Assembly: GCF_008298015.1 (NCBI RefSeq)
Contig: NZ_VTPX01000015.1
Coordinates: 1-64,000 of the forward strand
Source: Salinicola corii
Lineage (GTDB): Bacteria; Pseudomonadota; Gammaproteobacteria; Pseudomonadales; Halomonadaceae
Length of the DNA: 64,000 nt
Direction: 5' to 3'
The notes under the pieces were generated by a model. The model did not search any database. It was given only the letters and a program-made list of their open reading frames with translations, and was not told where the DNA came from. The position numbers and the translations under genes were made by a program. Shown here piece by piece: positions 1-6,889 of the stretch (position 1 is its first letter; the number at the start of each line of letters is the position of its first letter).

Positions 1-75
1 CTCCCTCTGACTGACATCCTCACGCAAACACTGCTGAACAACCCGCAGTTTGAAGCTCTCATCGTATCTCGCCAT
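1..75 (-). CDS. IS3-family transposase OrfA, N-terminal fragment (partial)
   Basis: The first 25 codons are read leftwards from an ATG at 75-73. The peptide begins MARYDESFKLRVVQQC, which matches the start of OrfA of IS3-group elements (an HTH_Tnp_1/IS3 OrfA DNA-binding domain that recognises the IS ends). The gene continues beyond base 1, so completeness, the programmed frameshift to OrfB and the DDE domain cannot be judged. The start lies about 50 bases inside the terminal inverted repeat, as usual for these elements. Confidence 0.75.
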   Translation of the reverse strand, partial: MARYDESFKLRVVQQCLREDVSQRE

Positions 76-126
76 CAAAAACACCCCGAAGATTGGATGG
101 GTGTCCAACTTTCGGGGTGCAGTTCA
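1..126 (-). mobile_element. End of an IS3-family insertion sequence, cut by the window edge
   Basis: The leftmost bases hold the 5' end of a transposase gene read leftwards, preceded by a terminal inverted repeat of IS3/IS150 style. Read on the minus strand, the element starts near 126 with TGAACTGCACCCCGAAAGTT (126-107) followed by GGACAC. Most of the element lies outside the window. The element abuts the AT-rich accessory region and may have helped to assemble or truncate it. The exact IS name cannot be given from 126 bases. Confidence 0.75.
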
Positions 127-238
127 CCAGTGGTGGTGGCTTTATTTTATTAGCGGATACATGCCAATAGTGATCATTCAAAAGCTTTCAGCGCAGGGTT
201 GGTTGAGAGCGCATAATCAATAAAGTTTAAGGATAACA

Positions 239-520
239 ATGGCTAGGCGAGCAAGCGGATTAAGAACTGTAATAAAAGTAGCAAAAGCCATTGATCGAGC
301 GGCAAAACAAGCGGAGCGGGATAGGCAGCGTCGTTATAGGGAAATCGAGCGAGAAGCAAAGGCTCGACAGCGCCGTGCTGAACAGTCTGAGCGTGCTCGG
401 ATGAGGGCAAAAACCCAGGCGATTAAAGACGAATTCCAGACCGCAAAAGCGTGCTTCGAAGACCGGGCCGAGGAGCGCCGTCTCGTCAAAGAAGACATCA
501 TCAGTGCATACATGAGGTGA
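239..520 (+). CDS. Small, highly charged helical protein of unknown function
   Basis: The protein has 93 residues and is dominated by Arg, Lys, Glu, Gln and Ala, so it is probably one long basic alpha-helix or coiled coil (about residues 15-80). There is no signal peptide, membrane segment or recognised catalytic motif. The sequence AAGGATAA just before the ATG is a plausible ribosome binding site. The stop is 4 bases before the ATG of the DUF4041/GIY-YIG gene, so the two genes are very likely co-transcribed and translationally linked. I do not recognise a family. It could be a nucleic-acid-binding or scaffold partner of the downstream protein, but this is only inferred from operon context and composition. 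Confidence 0.7.
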   Translation: MARRASGLRTVIKVAKAIDRAAKQAERDRQRRYREIEREAKARQRRAEQSERARMRAKTQAIKDEFQTAKACFEDRAEERRLVKEDIISAYMR

Positions 521-524
521 AAAC

Positions 525-1976
525 ATGGACGTGCGAATCATTGGCCTGGCGATCATTGTCTATCTGGCCTCACTGGGTGTGGTGTACGTACTAACTACTA
601 AGAGATCAGATAAAAAAATCCAGCAATACAGGACACTTACTGAAGCCATCAGTACAGCTGTAACCGAGAAACAGCGAGCAGAAAATGCTCTTACAGGAGA
701 GCTTGAGAAGATTAAGCAGGCTGAAGAGGCCTTCACTCGGCTTGATGCCGAAACTAAAGATCTTCAGGTGCTCCGAAATAATGCTGGTAGCATTGCAGAC
801 CAGCTGGCCAAAGATAGAGCTGCTTTAGATGAAGTTGAGGCTTTGATCGCCCAGCACCAGAAATCTGTCGAGGAAAAAGAGACTGCTATCCACGAAATCA
901 TGTCAAAGATAGATCTCTACAGCCGCCTGGATACTTTCGTAGAATACGGGCACTTTGAAGTGCCAGAATATCTCTATGAAACGGGAGAGCGTTTCTCAGC
1001 CGAGATCAAGATTCTTCGGGATAAACAGAAGTCCATGATCAAAGAAAGTAGCGCCTTTGCTCAAGAAGGTGAAGTCAATCTCACCGGAGATGGCCGTGTC
1101 GATAAAAAGATCATCGACGGTCAAATGAAGCTGATTCTCCGAGCCTTCAATATTGAATGCGATATGCTTATAGGAAAAGTCAGCCCCGCCAATTTTGATC
1201 GCACCTTGGGTCGAATTGAAAAGCTTGCCAATGATCTGGAAAAATTAGTGGCCTCCCTACGATGTGGCATCAGCATTGATTACGTCGCCTTGAAATACGA
1301 AGAGTGTGGCATTCAATATCAATACACCCTCAAGAAGAAAGACGAGCAGGAAGAGCAAAAGCTAATTAGAGAGCAGATGCGCGAAGAGGCCCGTGCAGAA
1401 AAAGAATATCGTAATGCCTTGGATGCAGCAGAGAAAGAAGAGAAACTTTACCGTGACATCTTGGAAAAAGCTCGCAAGGAACTAGGTCAGAGCACTGTCG
1501 AAGAGCGCGCTCTTGTCGAGGCCAGAGTTGCAGAACTTGAACAACGCCTTGCCGAAGCTGAGGCCAAGGAAAATCGCGTTAAGAGCTTGGCTGAGCAAAC
1601 CCGTCGAGGTCATGTATATGTTATAAGTAATGTCGGATCTTTTGGTGAGCATGTGTACAAAATTGGCATGACACGACGCCTAGACCCGATGGATAGAGTA
1701 AAAGAGCTAGGTGATGCTAGTGTTCCATTTTCTTTTGATGTGCATGCTATTATCTTTTCCGATGATGCGCCTGCAATGGAAACCTCACTCCATAGGAAGT
1801 TTAGGAATCATCGTGTAAATGCTGTCAATCTTCGCAAGGAATTTTTCCGTGTCGAGCTTAATAGGATTCGAGATGCTGTTGAGGAAATTGGTGGTGAGGA
1901 GGCCGATTTCAAGACTACGATTGTTGCGGAGGAGTTTTTTGAAACGAATCGTTTACGTGAAAGGACGGTTGCCTAA
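525..1976 (+). CDS. DUF4041 protein with N-terminal membrane helix, coiled coils and C-terminal GIY-YIG (T5orf172/MUG113) domain
   Basis: The 483-residue protein starts with one hydrophobic helix (about residues 4-23), then a long coiled coil (29-125), a DUF4041-like region (about 140-290), a second charged coiled coil (270-355) and a GIY-YIG superfamily domain of the T5orf172/MUG113 type (about 362-445). The last is recognised from HVYVISN, VYKIGMT, the following Arg-Val, and METSLH, which supplies the conserved acidic residue. GIY-YIG domains cut DNA with one metal ion; the MUG113 branch is common in phage and mobile DNA but its substrate is poorly known. The likely topology is a membrane anchor with the nuclease-like end in the cytoplasm. 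The gene follows a small charged protein gene by 4 bases. Its setting next to an IS end and a cassette array fits an accessory, possibly defence, role; function is not shown. Confidence 0.8.
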   Translation: MDVRIIGLAIIVYLASLGVVYVLTTKRSDKKIQQYRTLTEAISTAVTEKQRAENALTGELEKIKQAEEAFTRLDAETKDLQVLRNNAGSIADQLAKDRAALDEVEALIAQHQKSVEEKETAIHEIMSKIDLYSRLDTFVEYGHFEVPEYLYETGERFSAEIKILRDKQKSMIKESSAFAQEGEVNLTGDGRVDKKIIDGQMKLILRAFNIECDMLIGKVSPANFDRTLGRIEKLANDLEKLVASLRCGISIDYVALKYEECGIQYQYTLKKKDEQEEQKLIREQMREEARAEKEYRNALDAAEKEEKLYRDILEKARKELGQSTVEERALVEARVAELEQRLAEAEAKENRVKSLAEQTRRGHVYVISNVGSFGEHVYKIGMTRRLDPMDRVKELGDASVPFSFDVHAIIFSDDAPAMETSLHRKFRNHRVNAVNLRKEFFRVELNRIRDAVEEIGGEEADFKTTIVAEEFFETNRLRERTVA

Positions 1977-2037
1977 TACGACGATGGAATCTGCGTTTGA
2001 CTGCAGTGTCGATAGGGTGGCCAAGATGACTGCTAGC

Positions 2038-2245
2038 GACCCAAAGCCGCCATGGCGACAAAGGCAGCAAGCACGCTCATTAAGGGGTATGCAGCATGCA
2101 CTATGATCGCTGTTATGTAGCCGAGCTATATGTGACTTTCTATATTTCGGTGCTTTAGGGGTCTGCATGCAAGCGGCATAACATTCTTGAACGCGCGCGC
2201 TCGTTCAAGTCAATAAACGAGCGCGCTGTCTAATACCTGTTATAT
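2038..2245 (+). repeat. Diverged non-coding repeat block, copy A (with attC-like 3' end)
   Basis: This ~208-base block after the DUF4041 gene is clearly related to 3423-3631. Shared stretches include GACCCAAAGC at the start, a central TATGT-GCCGA-CTATA segment, and the whole attC-like end with TTGAACGCGC and TCTAATACCTGTTA. The distance from the first shared motif to the attC-like left core is 138 bases here and 139 in copy B. No convincing coding frame is conserved. It immediately precedes the first acetyltransferase gene. Confidence 0.75.
2176..2245 (+). repeat. attC-like integron recombination site 1
   Basis: The left core GCATAAC (2176-2182) and right core GTTATAT (2239-2245) are complementary over ATAAC/GTTAT and enclose an 11-bp stem (GCGCGCTCGTT, 2194-2204, with 2216-2226). 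Total length is 70 bases, within the attC range. The cores depart slightly from the RYYYAAC/GTTRRRY consensus. It shares most of its sequence with the site at 3562-3631. Confidence 0.6.
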
Positions 2246-2264
2246 TTTTGTGGAGTATTAGTCG

Positions 2265-2765
2265 TTGATTGAATATCGAAAGGCGAAATTCGAAGAAGTA
2301 GATGAATTAAAGAAGCTTCTCTGGAAATATGGCCCCAATGAATGGAACCACTTAACTAAAGAAGGTGTAAGTCAGGAATTTTATCTTGTATGTAGTGGAA
2401 ATGCGCAAGCCCTCATAGCAACACATGATTCAAAAATTATAGGTTTTGCTGTTCTCATTGACGGCATATTTAGCCCAAGTTACCTTGAGAAGTATTGCTC
2501 TTTGGAAAACATACAATTTATAGGAGATGTTGTTGTTTCTTCATTATGCTCAGGCAAAGGTGTTGCAACAAAATTGCTAAATGAGTGTTTGGCAGTGGCT
2601 AAAAGTAGAAAAGCTAGTGCTGTTTTAATTGAAAGACACGAAGACAATCTAGCTTCAGCGGGAATGATGCGAAAGGCTGGGTTTAAAATAATGGACACTT
2701 TTCATGATCCTACCAAGAGAACCGCAGGCTCTCAAAATAGTGTAATACTTGAACGCAAAATATAA
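2265..2765 (+). CDS. GNAT family N-acetyltransferase (cassette gene)
   Basis: The 166-residue protein has the GNAT fold: strand beta-4 with FIGDVVVS, then the acetyl-CoA pyrophosphate-binding loop CSGKGVATKLLNE (the Q/RxxGxG/A motif in the form SGKGVA), and a C-terminal AGMMRKAGFKIMDTF typical of the family. It should transfer an acetyl group from acetyl-CoA to an amine; the substrate is unknown. The best start is a TTG at 2265, 9 bases after GGAG. The gene lies directly behind attC-like site 1 and ahead of another attC, is AT-rich relative to the chromosome, and is thus best read as an integron cassette cargo. Confidence 0.8.
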   Translation: MIEYRKAKFEEVDELKKLLWKYGPNEWNHLTKEGVSQEFYLVCSGNAQALIATHDSKIIGFAVLIDGIFSPSYLEKYCSLENIQFIGDVVVSSLCSGKGVATKLLNECLAVAKSRKASAVLIERHEDNLASAGMMRKAGFKIMDTFHDPTKRTAGSQNSVILERKI

Positions 2766-2807
2766 TAAAGCATTGCACCGGACTAGCCGATGAATGCGGC
2801 GTTAGGC
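2766..2807 (+). repeat. Partial or degenerate attC site 2
   Basis: A right core GTTAGGC (2801-2807) preceded by TGCGGC is typical of the 3' half of attC sites. GCATT (2770-2774) can pair with AATGC (2793-2797). A good left core is not visible, so the site is short or decayed. It sits directly after the acetyltransferase stop codon, where a cassette attC is expected. Confidence 0.5.
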
Positions 2808-2836
2808 TTTGATCGCTCAAGGCTCAAGGAAATGTG

Positions 2837-3254
2837 ATGGCACTTGGAATGAATCGACGAGAACAGCTGATTGCAGACGAGCTTGAAAAGCTTCAAGGCG
2901 TTTGGCAACAAATCTCCTTGGAAGCGGACGGCGTTGTGTCCTCCTGATGAACATACGGTTCCTGGGGCGCTCTGCTACTTGTCTACGACGCTGTTCACTG
3001 TTCGTACGCGCGATGGAACGGTCCTTATTGAAGGGAGCTTCGAGATCGATCCTTCGAAACATCCGAAACGTATCACATGGATCGATTCCATGGGGCCCGA
3101 CGCAGGGAAACGCCTACCGGCTATCTATAACATTGATGACGACCGTTTCAGGTTTATAGCTGCTGATGAGGGGCAGCCATGGCCCACCGAGTTCAAGACA
3201 GTACCGGGCCTCACAATGCGTTCATTCAGACGGCATGGGCGAATTAACAATTGA
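2837..3254 (+). pseudogene. TIGR03067-domain protein, broken by a frameshift (cassette gene)
   Basis: The family hallmark ELEKLQGVWQQISLEADG is encoded in one frame from the ATG at 2837 to a TGA at 2945-2947. The rest of the domain (GSFEIDPSKHPKRITW, then GPDAGKRLPAIYNID, then EFKTVPG) is in the next frame, open to 3254. The frames must join at about 2925-2947, near GTGTCCTCC. TIGR03067 proteins are small lipocalin-like proteins of unknown function, common in planctomycetes. The gene lies between two attC sites. A sequencing error would also explain the break; otherwise it is a decayed cassette gene. Confidence 0.75.
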
Positions 3255-3277
3255 GGTGCAACTCACGCCATATCAAT

Positions 3278-3348
3278 GCCTAACAAGACGCTCCAGTCGA
3301 CCATCCAACCGCTACGCAGTAGTCGGCGGCTGAGCTTAGGCGTTAAAT
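3278..3348 (+). repeat. attC integron recombination site 3
   Basis: The left core GCCTAAC (3278-3284) fits RYYYAAC exactly and the right core GTTAAAT (3342-3348) fits GTTRRRY exactly. The total is 71 bases. TTAGGC just before the right core can also pair with GCCTAA. The placement is directly downstream of a cassette gene. This is one of the two clearest attC sites in the window. Confidence 0.85.
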
Positions 3349-3422
3349 ATCAGAAAAATTTCAATGGCCGCTCTTGGCCGAATTCTGATCTTAAGGCTAC
3401 TCTGATGGAGGAGGCAACTGAC

Positions 3423-3631
3423 GACCCAAAGCGGACGGGCTGAGTACGGTGCGAAAGCACGTTCGGGGGTGTTATATAGCAGGTACGGTTATCGGCGCTA
3501 TGTTGCCGAACTATAGTTAATGTCGAGCAATTTCAATAGATTGGGATGCGGATAGTGTGCTAGATAACATTATTGAACGCGCAGGCGCGCTCAAATCAGC
3601 AAACGATCGCGCTATCTAATACCTGTTAGGC
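3423..3631 (+). repeat. Diverged non-coding repeat block, copy B (gene-less cassette)
   Basis: This is the second copy of the block at 2038-2245, of nearly identical length. Here it occupies most of a gene-less interval (3349-3631) between two attC-type sites, so it looks like a cassette without a protein-coding gene. The HEPN/Toprim gene follows 45 bases later. A promoter or structured RNA role is possible but not shown. Confidence 0.75.
3562..3631 (+). repeat. attC-like integron recombination site 4
   Basis: The left core AGATAAC (3562-3568) and right core GTTAGGC (3625-3631; exact GTTRRRY) are 70 bases apart end to end, the same length as site 1. The inner sequence is a near copy of site 1, indicating a shared cassette family or duplication. 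Confidence 0.65.
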
Positions 3632-3676
3632 AGCACGAGTGCGAATAATTAAGCTAGCAATAAGAAGGTGATTTAA

Positions 3677-4969
3677 ATGGGAACATCGATAGAGCTGTAT
3701 GCAGGGAACGTTTCTCTGTCGTATTCCAAAAATCACATGGGCATAGATTATGGGTTTCTTTTTCAAGATGGTGACTTAATACGCCGAAAGTCTGAGTCAA
3801 TAGACTACAAATATTATGAAGAAAATCCTGAGTTAAAACATGAGGTAGAAAAGGCGGGGGAGGCTTTTGCTAGGGCTCTATATCGCGTTATACCAAGACT
3901 AAACATACTCGGCTATACACTTGACGCGGCACGTGCTGAATACAATTCGTTGATAGCAGAAGCGGAAGAGATCTCAAACGATATTGATATAGATGAATCA
4001 AAAAAGGAATATCTGACGTTTGAAGAGTTTTGCCACTTGGCATGTCGCTATCCGCTGTCTGAGTTAAAAAACGACTATATAGAATATGACACACAAGATC
4101 GAGACACTATTTCTCAAGGTCGTCTCGCAACTGATGTCGAATTGTTTGATCGAGTTCCTTGGCCTGGTGGCTCAGATCTGTATTGGTCTGAGGCCAGTTA
4201 TCTGTCTTCAAGAGTTTGTATTCTTAGTGCTGAATCTATGCTTCAGGTTTTTGCGCAAAATGCAGAAAATTCTGATGTTGAGGTTAATTGGGAATTTGGT
4301 CCTATTGTTCATGCTGGATGGGTTCAACGAGAGGCGTTTCGGGCTGGAGCACTCCAAAAGCAAAAGGTTCTGATAGCAACCGAGGGTACATCAGATACAC
4401 GCATTATTCAGCGAGCTCTACAGATCTTACGTCCGGATGTGGCTGATTTTTTCAATTTTGTGGATGTCGATGAACGACATCCTTACTGGGGAACGGGCAA
4501 TCTAGTAAAGTTTGCAGAGGGGCTGTTACGAATCGAGGTCTTAAATCAGGTCTTATTTGTTTTCGATAACGATGCAGAGGGCGTTGATGCTTTGCGCAAA
4601 TTTGAAAATTTGAATTCCCCTACCAACATGAGGGCAATGCTACTACCTGATCTTGATGAATTTAGGGAGTTTGTAACTCTCGGACCTGAAGGAGTTAGTA
4701 CCTCTGATATAAATGGTAGAGCTGCTGCGATTGAGTGTTATCTTGATCTTCACCTAGATCAATACCCTCCAGCACAGGTCACATGGAGTAATTTCAAAAA
4801 AGATATCGATGCATGGCATGGTATTTTAGATCACAAAGAATCCTATTCAAAGAATTTTTACGAGCAGCCCGATAACCACTTGCTTGATGGTAATTATAAC
4901 GTGTCTAAGCTATTGAAACTAATAGATACGCTAATCCAGGAAGCTGGATTGGTGACTCCGATTATTTGA
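3677..4969 (+). CDS. HEPN/Toprim-associated protein with a Toprim nuclease-like domain (cassette gene)
   Basis: The 430-residue soluble protein matches the HEPN/Toprim-associated architecture. The N-terminal domain starts MGTSIELYAGNVSLSYSKNH and runs to about residue 215; a Toprim domain follows with TEGTSDT (the conserved Glu is residue 236) and FDNDAEG (acidic pair Asp297/Asp299), the metal-binding residues of topoisomerase/primase and OLD-type nucleases. Such proteins occur in defence islands and are thought to act on nucleic acid, but the mechanism is largely unknown. The start is supported by AGAAGGTG seven bases upstream. The gene is flanked by attC-type sites on both sides, so it is a single-gene integron cassette. 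Its length is large for a cassette. A phage-defence role is an inference from domain and context. Confidence 0.8.
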   Translation: MGTSIELYAGNVSLSYSKNHMGIDYGFLFQDGDLIRRKSESIDYKYYEENPELKHEVEKAGEAFARALYRVIPRLNILGYTLDAARAEYNSLIAEAEEISNDIDIDESKKEYLTFEEFCHLACRYPLSELKNDYIEYDTQDRDTISQGRLATDVELFDRVPWPGGSDLYWSEASYLSSRVCILSAESMLQVFAQNAENSDVEVNWEFGPIVHAGWVQREAFRAGALQKQKVLIATEGTSDTRIIQRALQILRPDVADFFNFVDVDERHPYWGTGNLVKFAEGLLRIEVLNQVLFVFDNDAEGVDALRKFENLNSPTNMRAMLLPDLDEFREFVTLGPEGVSTSDINGRAAAIECYLDLHLDQYPPAQVTWSNFKKDIDAWHGILDHKESYSKNFYEQPDNHLLDGNYNVSKLLKLIDTLIQEAGLVTPII

Positions 4970-5012
4970 GGAGCTTCTTCACGTTTTACATTTTGGAAAA
5001 CTTGAGCACCTT

Positions 5013-5084
5013 GCTTAACAAGGCGCTGCTGTCGGACAAATTTTACGCTGCGCTTCAAATTTGCCGCAGAGCGCGGCGTTATAT
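5013..5084 (+). repeat. attC integron recombination site 5
   Basis: Left core GCTTAAC (5013-5019) fits RYYYAAC. The right core GTTATAT (5078-5084) is one base off GTTRRRY. The arms pair well: ACAAATTT with AAATTTG in the middle and GCGCTGC with the GC-AGAGCGC arm outside, with unpaired bases as in true attC folded sites. It lies 44 bases after the HEPN/Toprim stop. Confidence 0.8.
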
Positions 5085-5103
5085 AACCAATGGAGATCGA
5101 GCG

Positions 5104-5337
5104 TTGAAAGATAGAGTTAAGTTGAATCCAGGCGAAACCTTAAAGCAAGAAAGCCATCGTTCAAAAGGTACTATGGCTGAGACCGATATCTGGACATATG
5201 CAGTTTTGGATTTAAGCGGGAATAAAGTAGGTTCTGTAGTTCATGCGGATCACACTTCAATTAAAGGCTTCAATCGCACCCAATCAGTTGAACAGCGTGA
5301 TGCGAATGGAAAAATCGTAGTAGATGTAACGTGGTAA
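5104..5337 (+). CDS. Small orphan protein of an integron cassette
   Basis: An open frame of 77 residues starts at TTG 5104, chosen because GGAG lies 8 bases upstream and because everything before 5085 belongs to the attC site. A shorter version from ATG 5173 would have 54 residues. The C-terminal half (WTYAVLDLSGNKVGSVVHAD, then TSIKGF) looks like a compact beta-rich domain. There is no signal peptide. I do not recognise a family; small orphan proteins are typical cassette cargo. The gene is flanked by attC site 5 and the mutated attC site 6. Confidence 0.6.
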   Translation: MKDRVKLNPGETLKQESHRSKGTMAETDIWTYAVLDLSGNKVGSVVHADHTSIKGFNRTQSVEQRDANGKIVVDVTW

Positions 5338-5341
5338 AGTT

Positions 5342-5425
5342 TTCTAATAAGGTGCTGTTGTCACCGCTATCGCGGCTGGGATGGCTTACGCAGCGCTTCA
5401 GCTGCCCCAAAGCTTGGCATTAGAT
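5342..5425 (+). repeat. attC-like site 6 with matched mutation in both core triplets
   Basis: The left core reads TTCTAAT (5342-5348) and the right core ATTAGAT (5419-5425). They are still complementary, but the near-invariant AAC/GTT triplets are changed to AAT/ATT. The site spans 84 bases and sits just after the small cassette gene. Known requirements of integron integrase make normal recombination here doubtful. Confidence 0.55.
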
Positions 5426-5433
5426 CGCACGAC

Positions 5434-5853
5434 ATGAGCATGTTGGTTATCTCAGCAATCAACGCCCCGGAAGATCTTCATGACGAAACTCTTCGCGAGC
5501 GTGCTTTAAGAGGTCATGCCAGAAGGTCATGTGAGTTCGCGGCGCTAGTCAATGGACAAGAGGCGGGGCTTCTATCTTACGAAGATTGGAAAGAGAAAAA
5601 TCTTGGGTTCATATATGAAGTATACGTGCTTCCTCAATTTCGGAGGCAAGGCATCGGGAAATCCCTGATTGAGTACGGAGAGAAGCACGCACTTCAGCTC
5701 GGTTGCAGATTGGTGCAGATAAAGCCATATGCACTAAACCAAGAGCCAGATACCGATCAACTTGTTGATTGGTATCTTAGTATTGGCTACCTGAGAGCCA
5801 AAGAATCGAGCGAAATGTTGGAGAAGCACATTGGCAGTCTCGGTGCGCTCTAA
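5434..5853 (+). CDS. GNAT family N-acetyltransferase (second cassette gene)
   Basis: The 139-residue protein has the GNAT core: EVYVLPQFRRQGIGKSLIE contains the R/QxxGxG acetyl-CoA loop (RRQGIG), and DWYLSIGYLRAKESSEMLEK is the C-terminal WY...GY segment. The substrate is unknown; small GNAT cassettes in integrons often modify antibiotics, proteins or polyamines. The ATG at 5434 is used; a second Met follows two codons later. The stop codon (5851-5853) lies inside the left core of the next attC-like site, which is typical for compact cassettes. It is the last cassette before the chromosomal region. Confidence 0.8.
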   Translation: MSMLVISAINAPEDLHDETLRERALRGHARRSCEFAALVNGQEAGLLSYEDWKEKNLGFIYEVYVLPQFRRQGIGKSLIEYGEKHALQLGCRLVQIKPYALNQEPDTDQLVDWYLSIGYLRAKESSEMLEKHIGSLGAL

Positions 5854-5917
5854 CAATTCATTCAAGCCGACGCCGCTTCGCGGCTCGGCTTAACTCATCC
5901 GCTATACCTGCTTTGGC
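5848..5917 (+). repeat. Terminal attC-like site 7 (degenerate right core)
   Basis: The left part, CTCTAACAATTC followed by CAAGCCGACGCCGC, a TTCG loop and CGGC-TCGGCTTAACTC, is the classic inner portion of widespread attC sites. The expected right core GTTAGAY is replaced by GCTATAC (5911-5917). It marks the right boundary of the cassette array. Confidence 0.7.
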
Positions 5918-5922
5918 TAAAT

Positions 5923-5946
5923 GTCCGCTTTTGGCCGAAAGCGGAC
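5923..5946. terminator. Short hairpin at the cassette/chromosome boundary
   Basis: GTCCGCTTT (5923-5931) pairs perfectly with AAAGCGGAC (5938-5946) around a TGGCCG loop. It lies between convergent genes and may terminate transcription or be a small dispersed repeat; a related but imperfect sequence (CCGCTCTTGGCCGAAT) is at about 3369-3384. Confidence 0.45.
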
Positions 5947-5959
5947 GCTAGAACTGATC

Positions 5960-6667
5960 TCACTCCTCAAGTGCGTAATCAATCGTCGTCACCACCCGTA
6001 CCCGCTTGATATCGGGGGTGTAGCTGTCGACATCCTCGATCGAGAAGTAGCCTTGGTTGGCGCTGCGGATCTCGCCGACGCGACTGCCTGAGACCCTGGC
6101 AAATTGCTGGGCGACGCCGCGGGCATCCTTGGTGGCTTCGGCGACCATCTCCGGCTTGATGTCATTGAGGCCGGTGAACAGGAATTCGGTGCGGTAGTCG
6201 TAGTTGGGTGACAGCACGACGCCGGCGCGGACCAGTTCTCCGGTCTGGGGCATCGCTTTCTTGACGCTGTCCACTGCCGGCGTGCGCAGCAGCACCGTGG
6301 CTTCGGCCTGGTAACGCTCGTCGGGTCGGTCGGCACCGTAGAGATTGGCGAATCGGTCGGTCACCTGGGGCGAGGTCATGGTGATGTTGTCAGTCTCGAA
6401 GCCTCGCTGCGTGAGAAATTCGCGAATGCGGGTTTCCTGGGTGGTCAGCTCGCGTTGCAGCGTTTCCAGTTCGTTGGCGGTGACGGTGTAGTGCAGCGGC
6501 CAAAGGGCCATGTCCGCCGGCACTTCGCGCTCCGAAAGGCCCTTGACCGTGACGCTGCGACCGGCGTCACGCCAGGTTTCGGCGGCATCCTCGATGTAGC
6601 TGCCACCCCAGATCATGCCGATTGCCAGCAGCCCTCCCAGAACCATCGCGCTTCGCAGCTGTAGCAT
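5960..6667 (-). CDS. SIMPL-domain (DUF541) protein, membrane-anchored or periplasmic
   Basis: The 235-residue protein starts at ATG 6667, with GGAGAAAA seven bases upstream; a longer frame upstream lacks a good site. It begins with a hydrophobic helix (MLQLRSAMVLGGLLAIGMIW), a signal anchor, followed by SVTVKGLSEREVPADMALW, typical of the SIMPL domain, and ends with the beta-strand region RVRVVTTIDYALEE. SIMPL proteins form ring-like oligomers in the cell envelope; their role is poorly known (oxidative stress is suggested for E. coli YggE). It is the first gene with chromosome-like base composition right of the cassette array and is transcribed towards it. Confidence 0.8.
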   Translation of the reverse strand: MLQLRSAMVLGGLLAIGMIWGGSYIEDAAETWRDAGRSVTVKGLSEREVPADMALWPLHYTVTANELETLQRELTTQETRIREFLTQRGFETDNITMTSPQVTDRFANLYGADRPDERYQAEATVLLRTPAVDSVKKAMPQTGELVRAGVVLSPNYDYRTEFLFTGLNDIKPEMVAEATKDARGVAQQFARVSGSRVGEIRSANQGYFSIEDVDSYTPDIKRVRVVTTIDYALEE

Positions 6668-6889
6668 CTCGTTTTCTCCGGTTTCGATATACGTCGAACG
6701 ACTCTTCCATCGTAGCCGGTTATTGCGGGCACGAGATGGCTTGCTGCTGTCCGGCATCCGATCCATTAATCCTGGTGATATTCAGTTTTGTGCCAACTGA
6801 TTAGCAAGCTAACAAGGTGATCTCCATAATCACTTCATCGGTCAGGCCAAGGGGCTGGCCACTCAAACGAAGATGATTGGAGGTTCACC

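Noticed and set aside
5090..5107. ATG at 5090 as start of the small cassette gene
   Set aside because: That frame stops after five codons; TTG 5104 with GGAG eight bases upstream leads into the long open frame.
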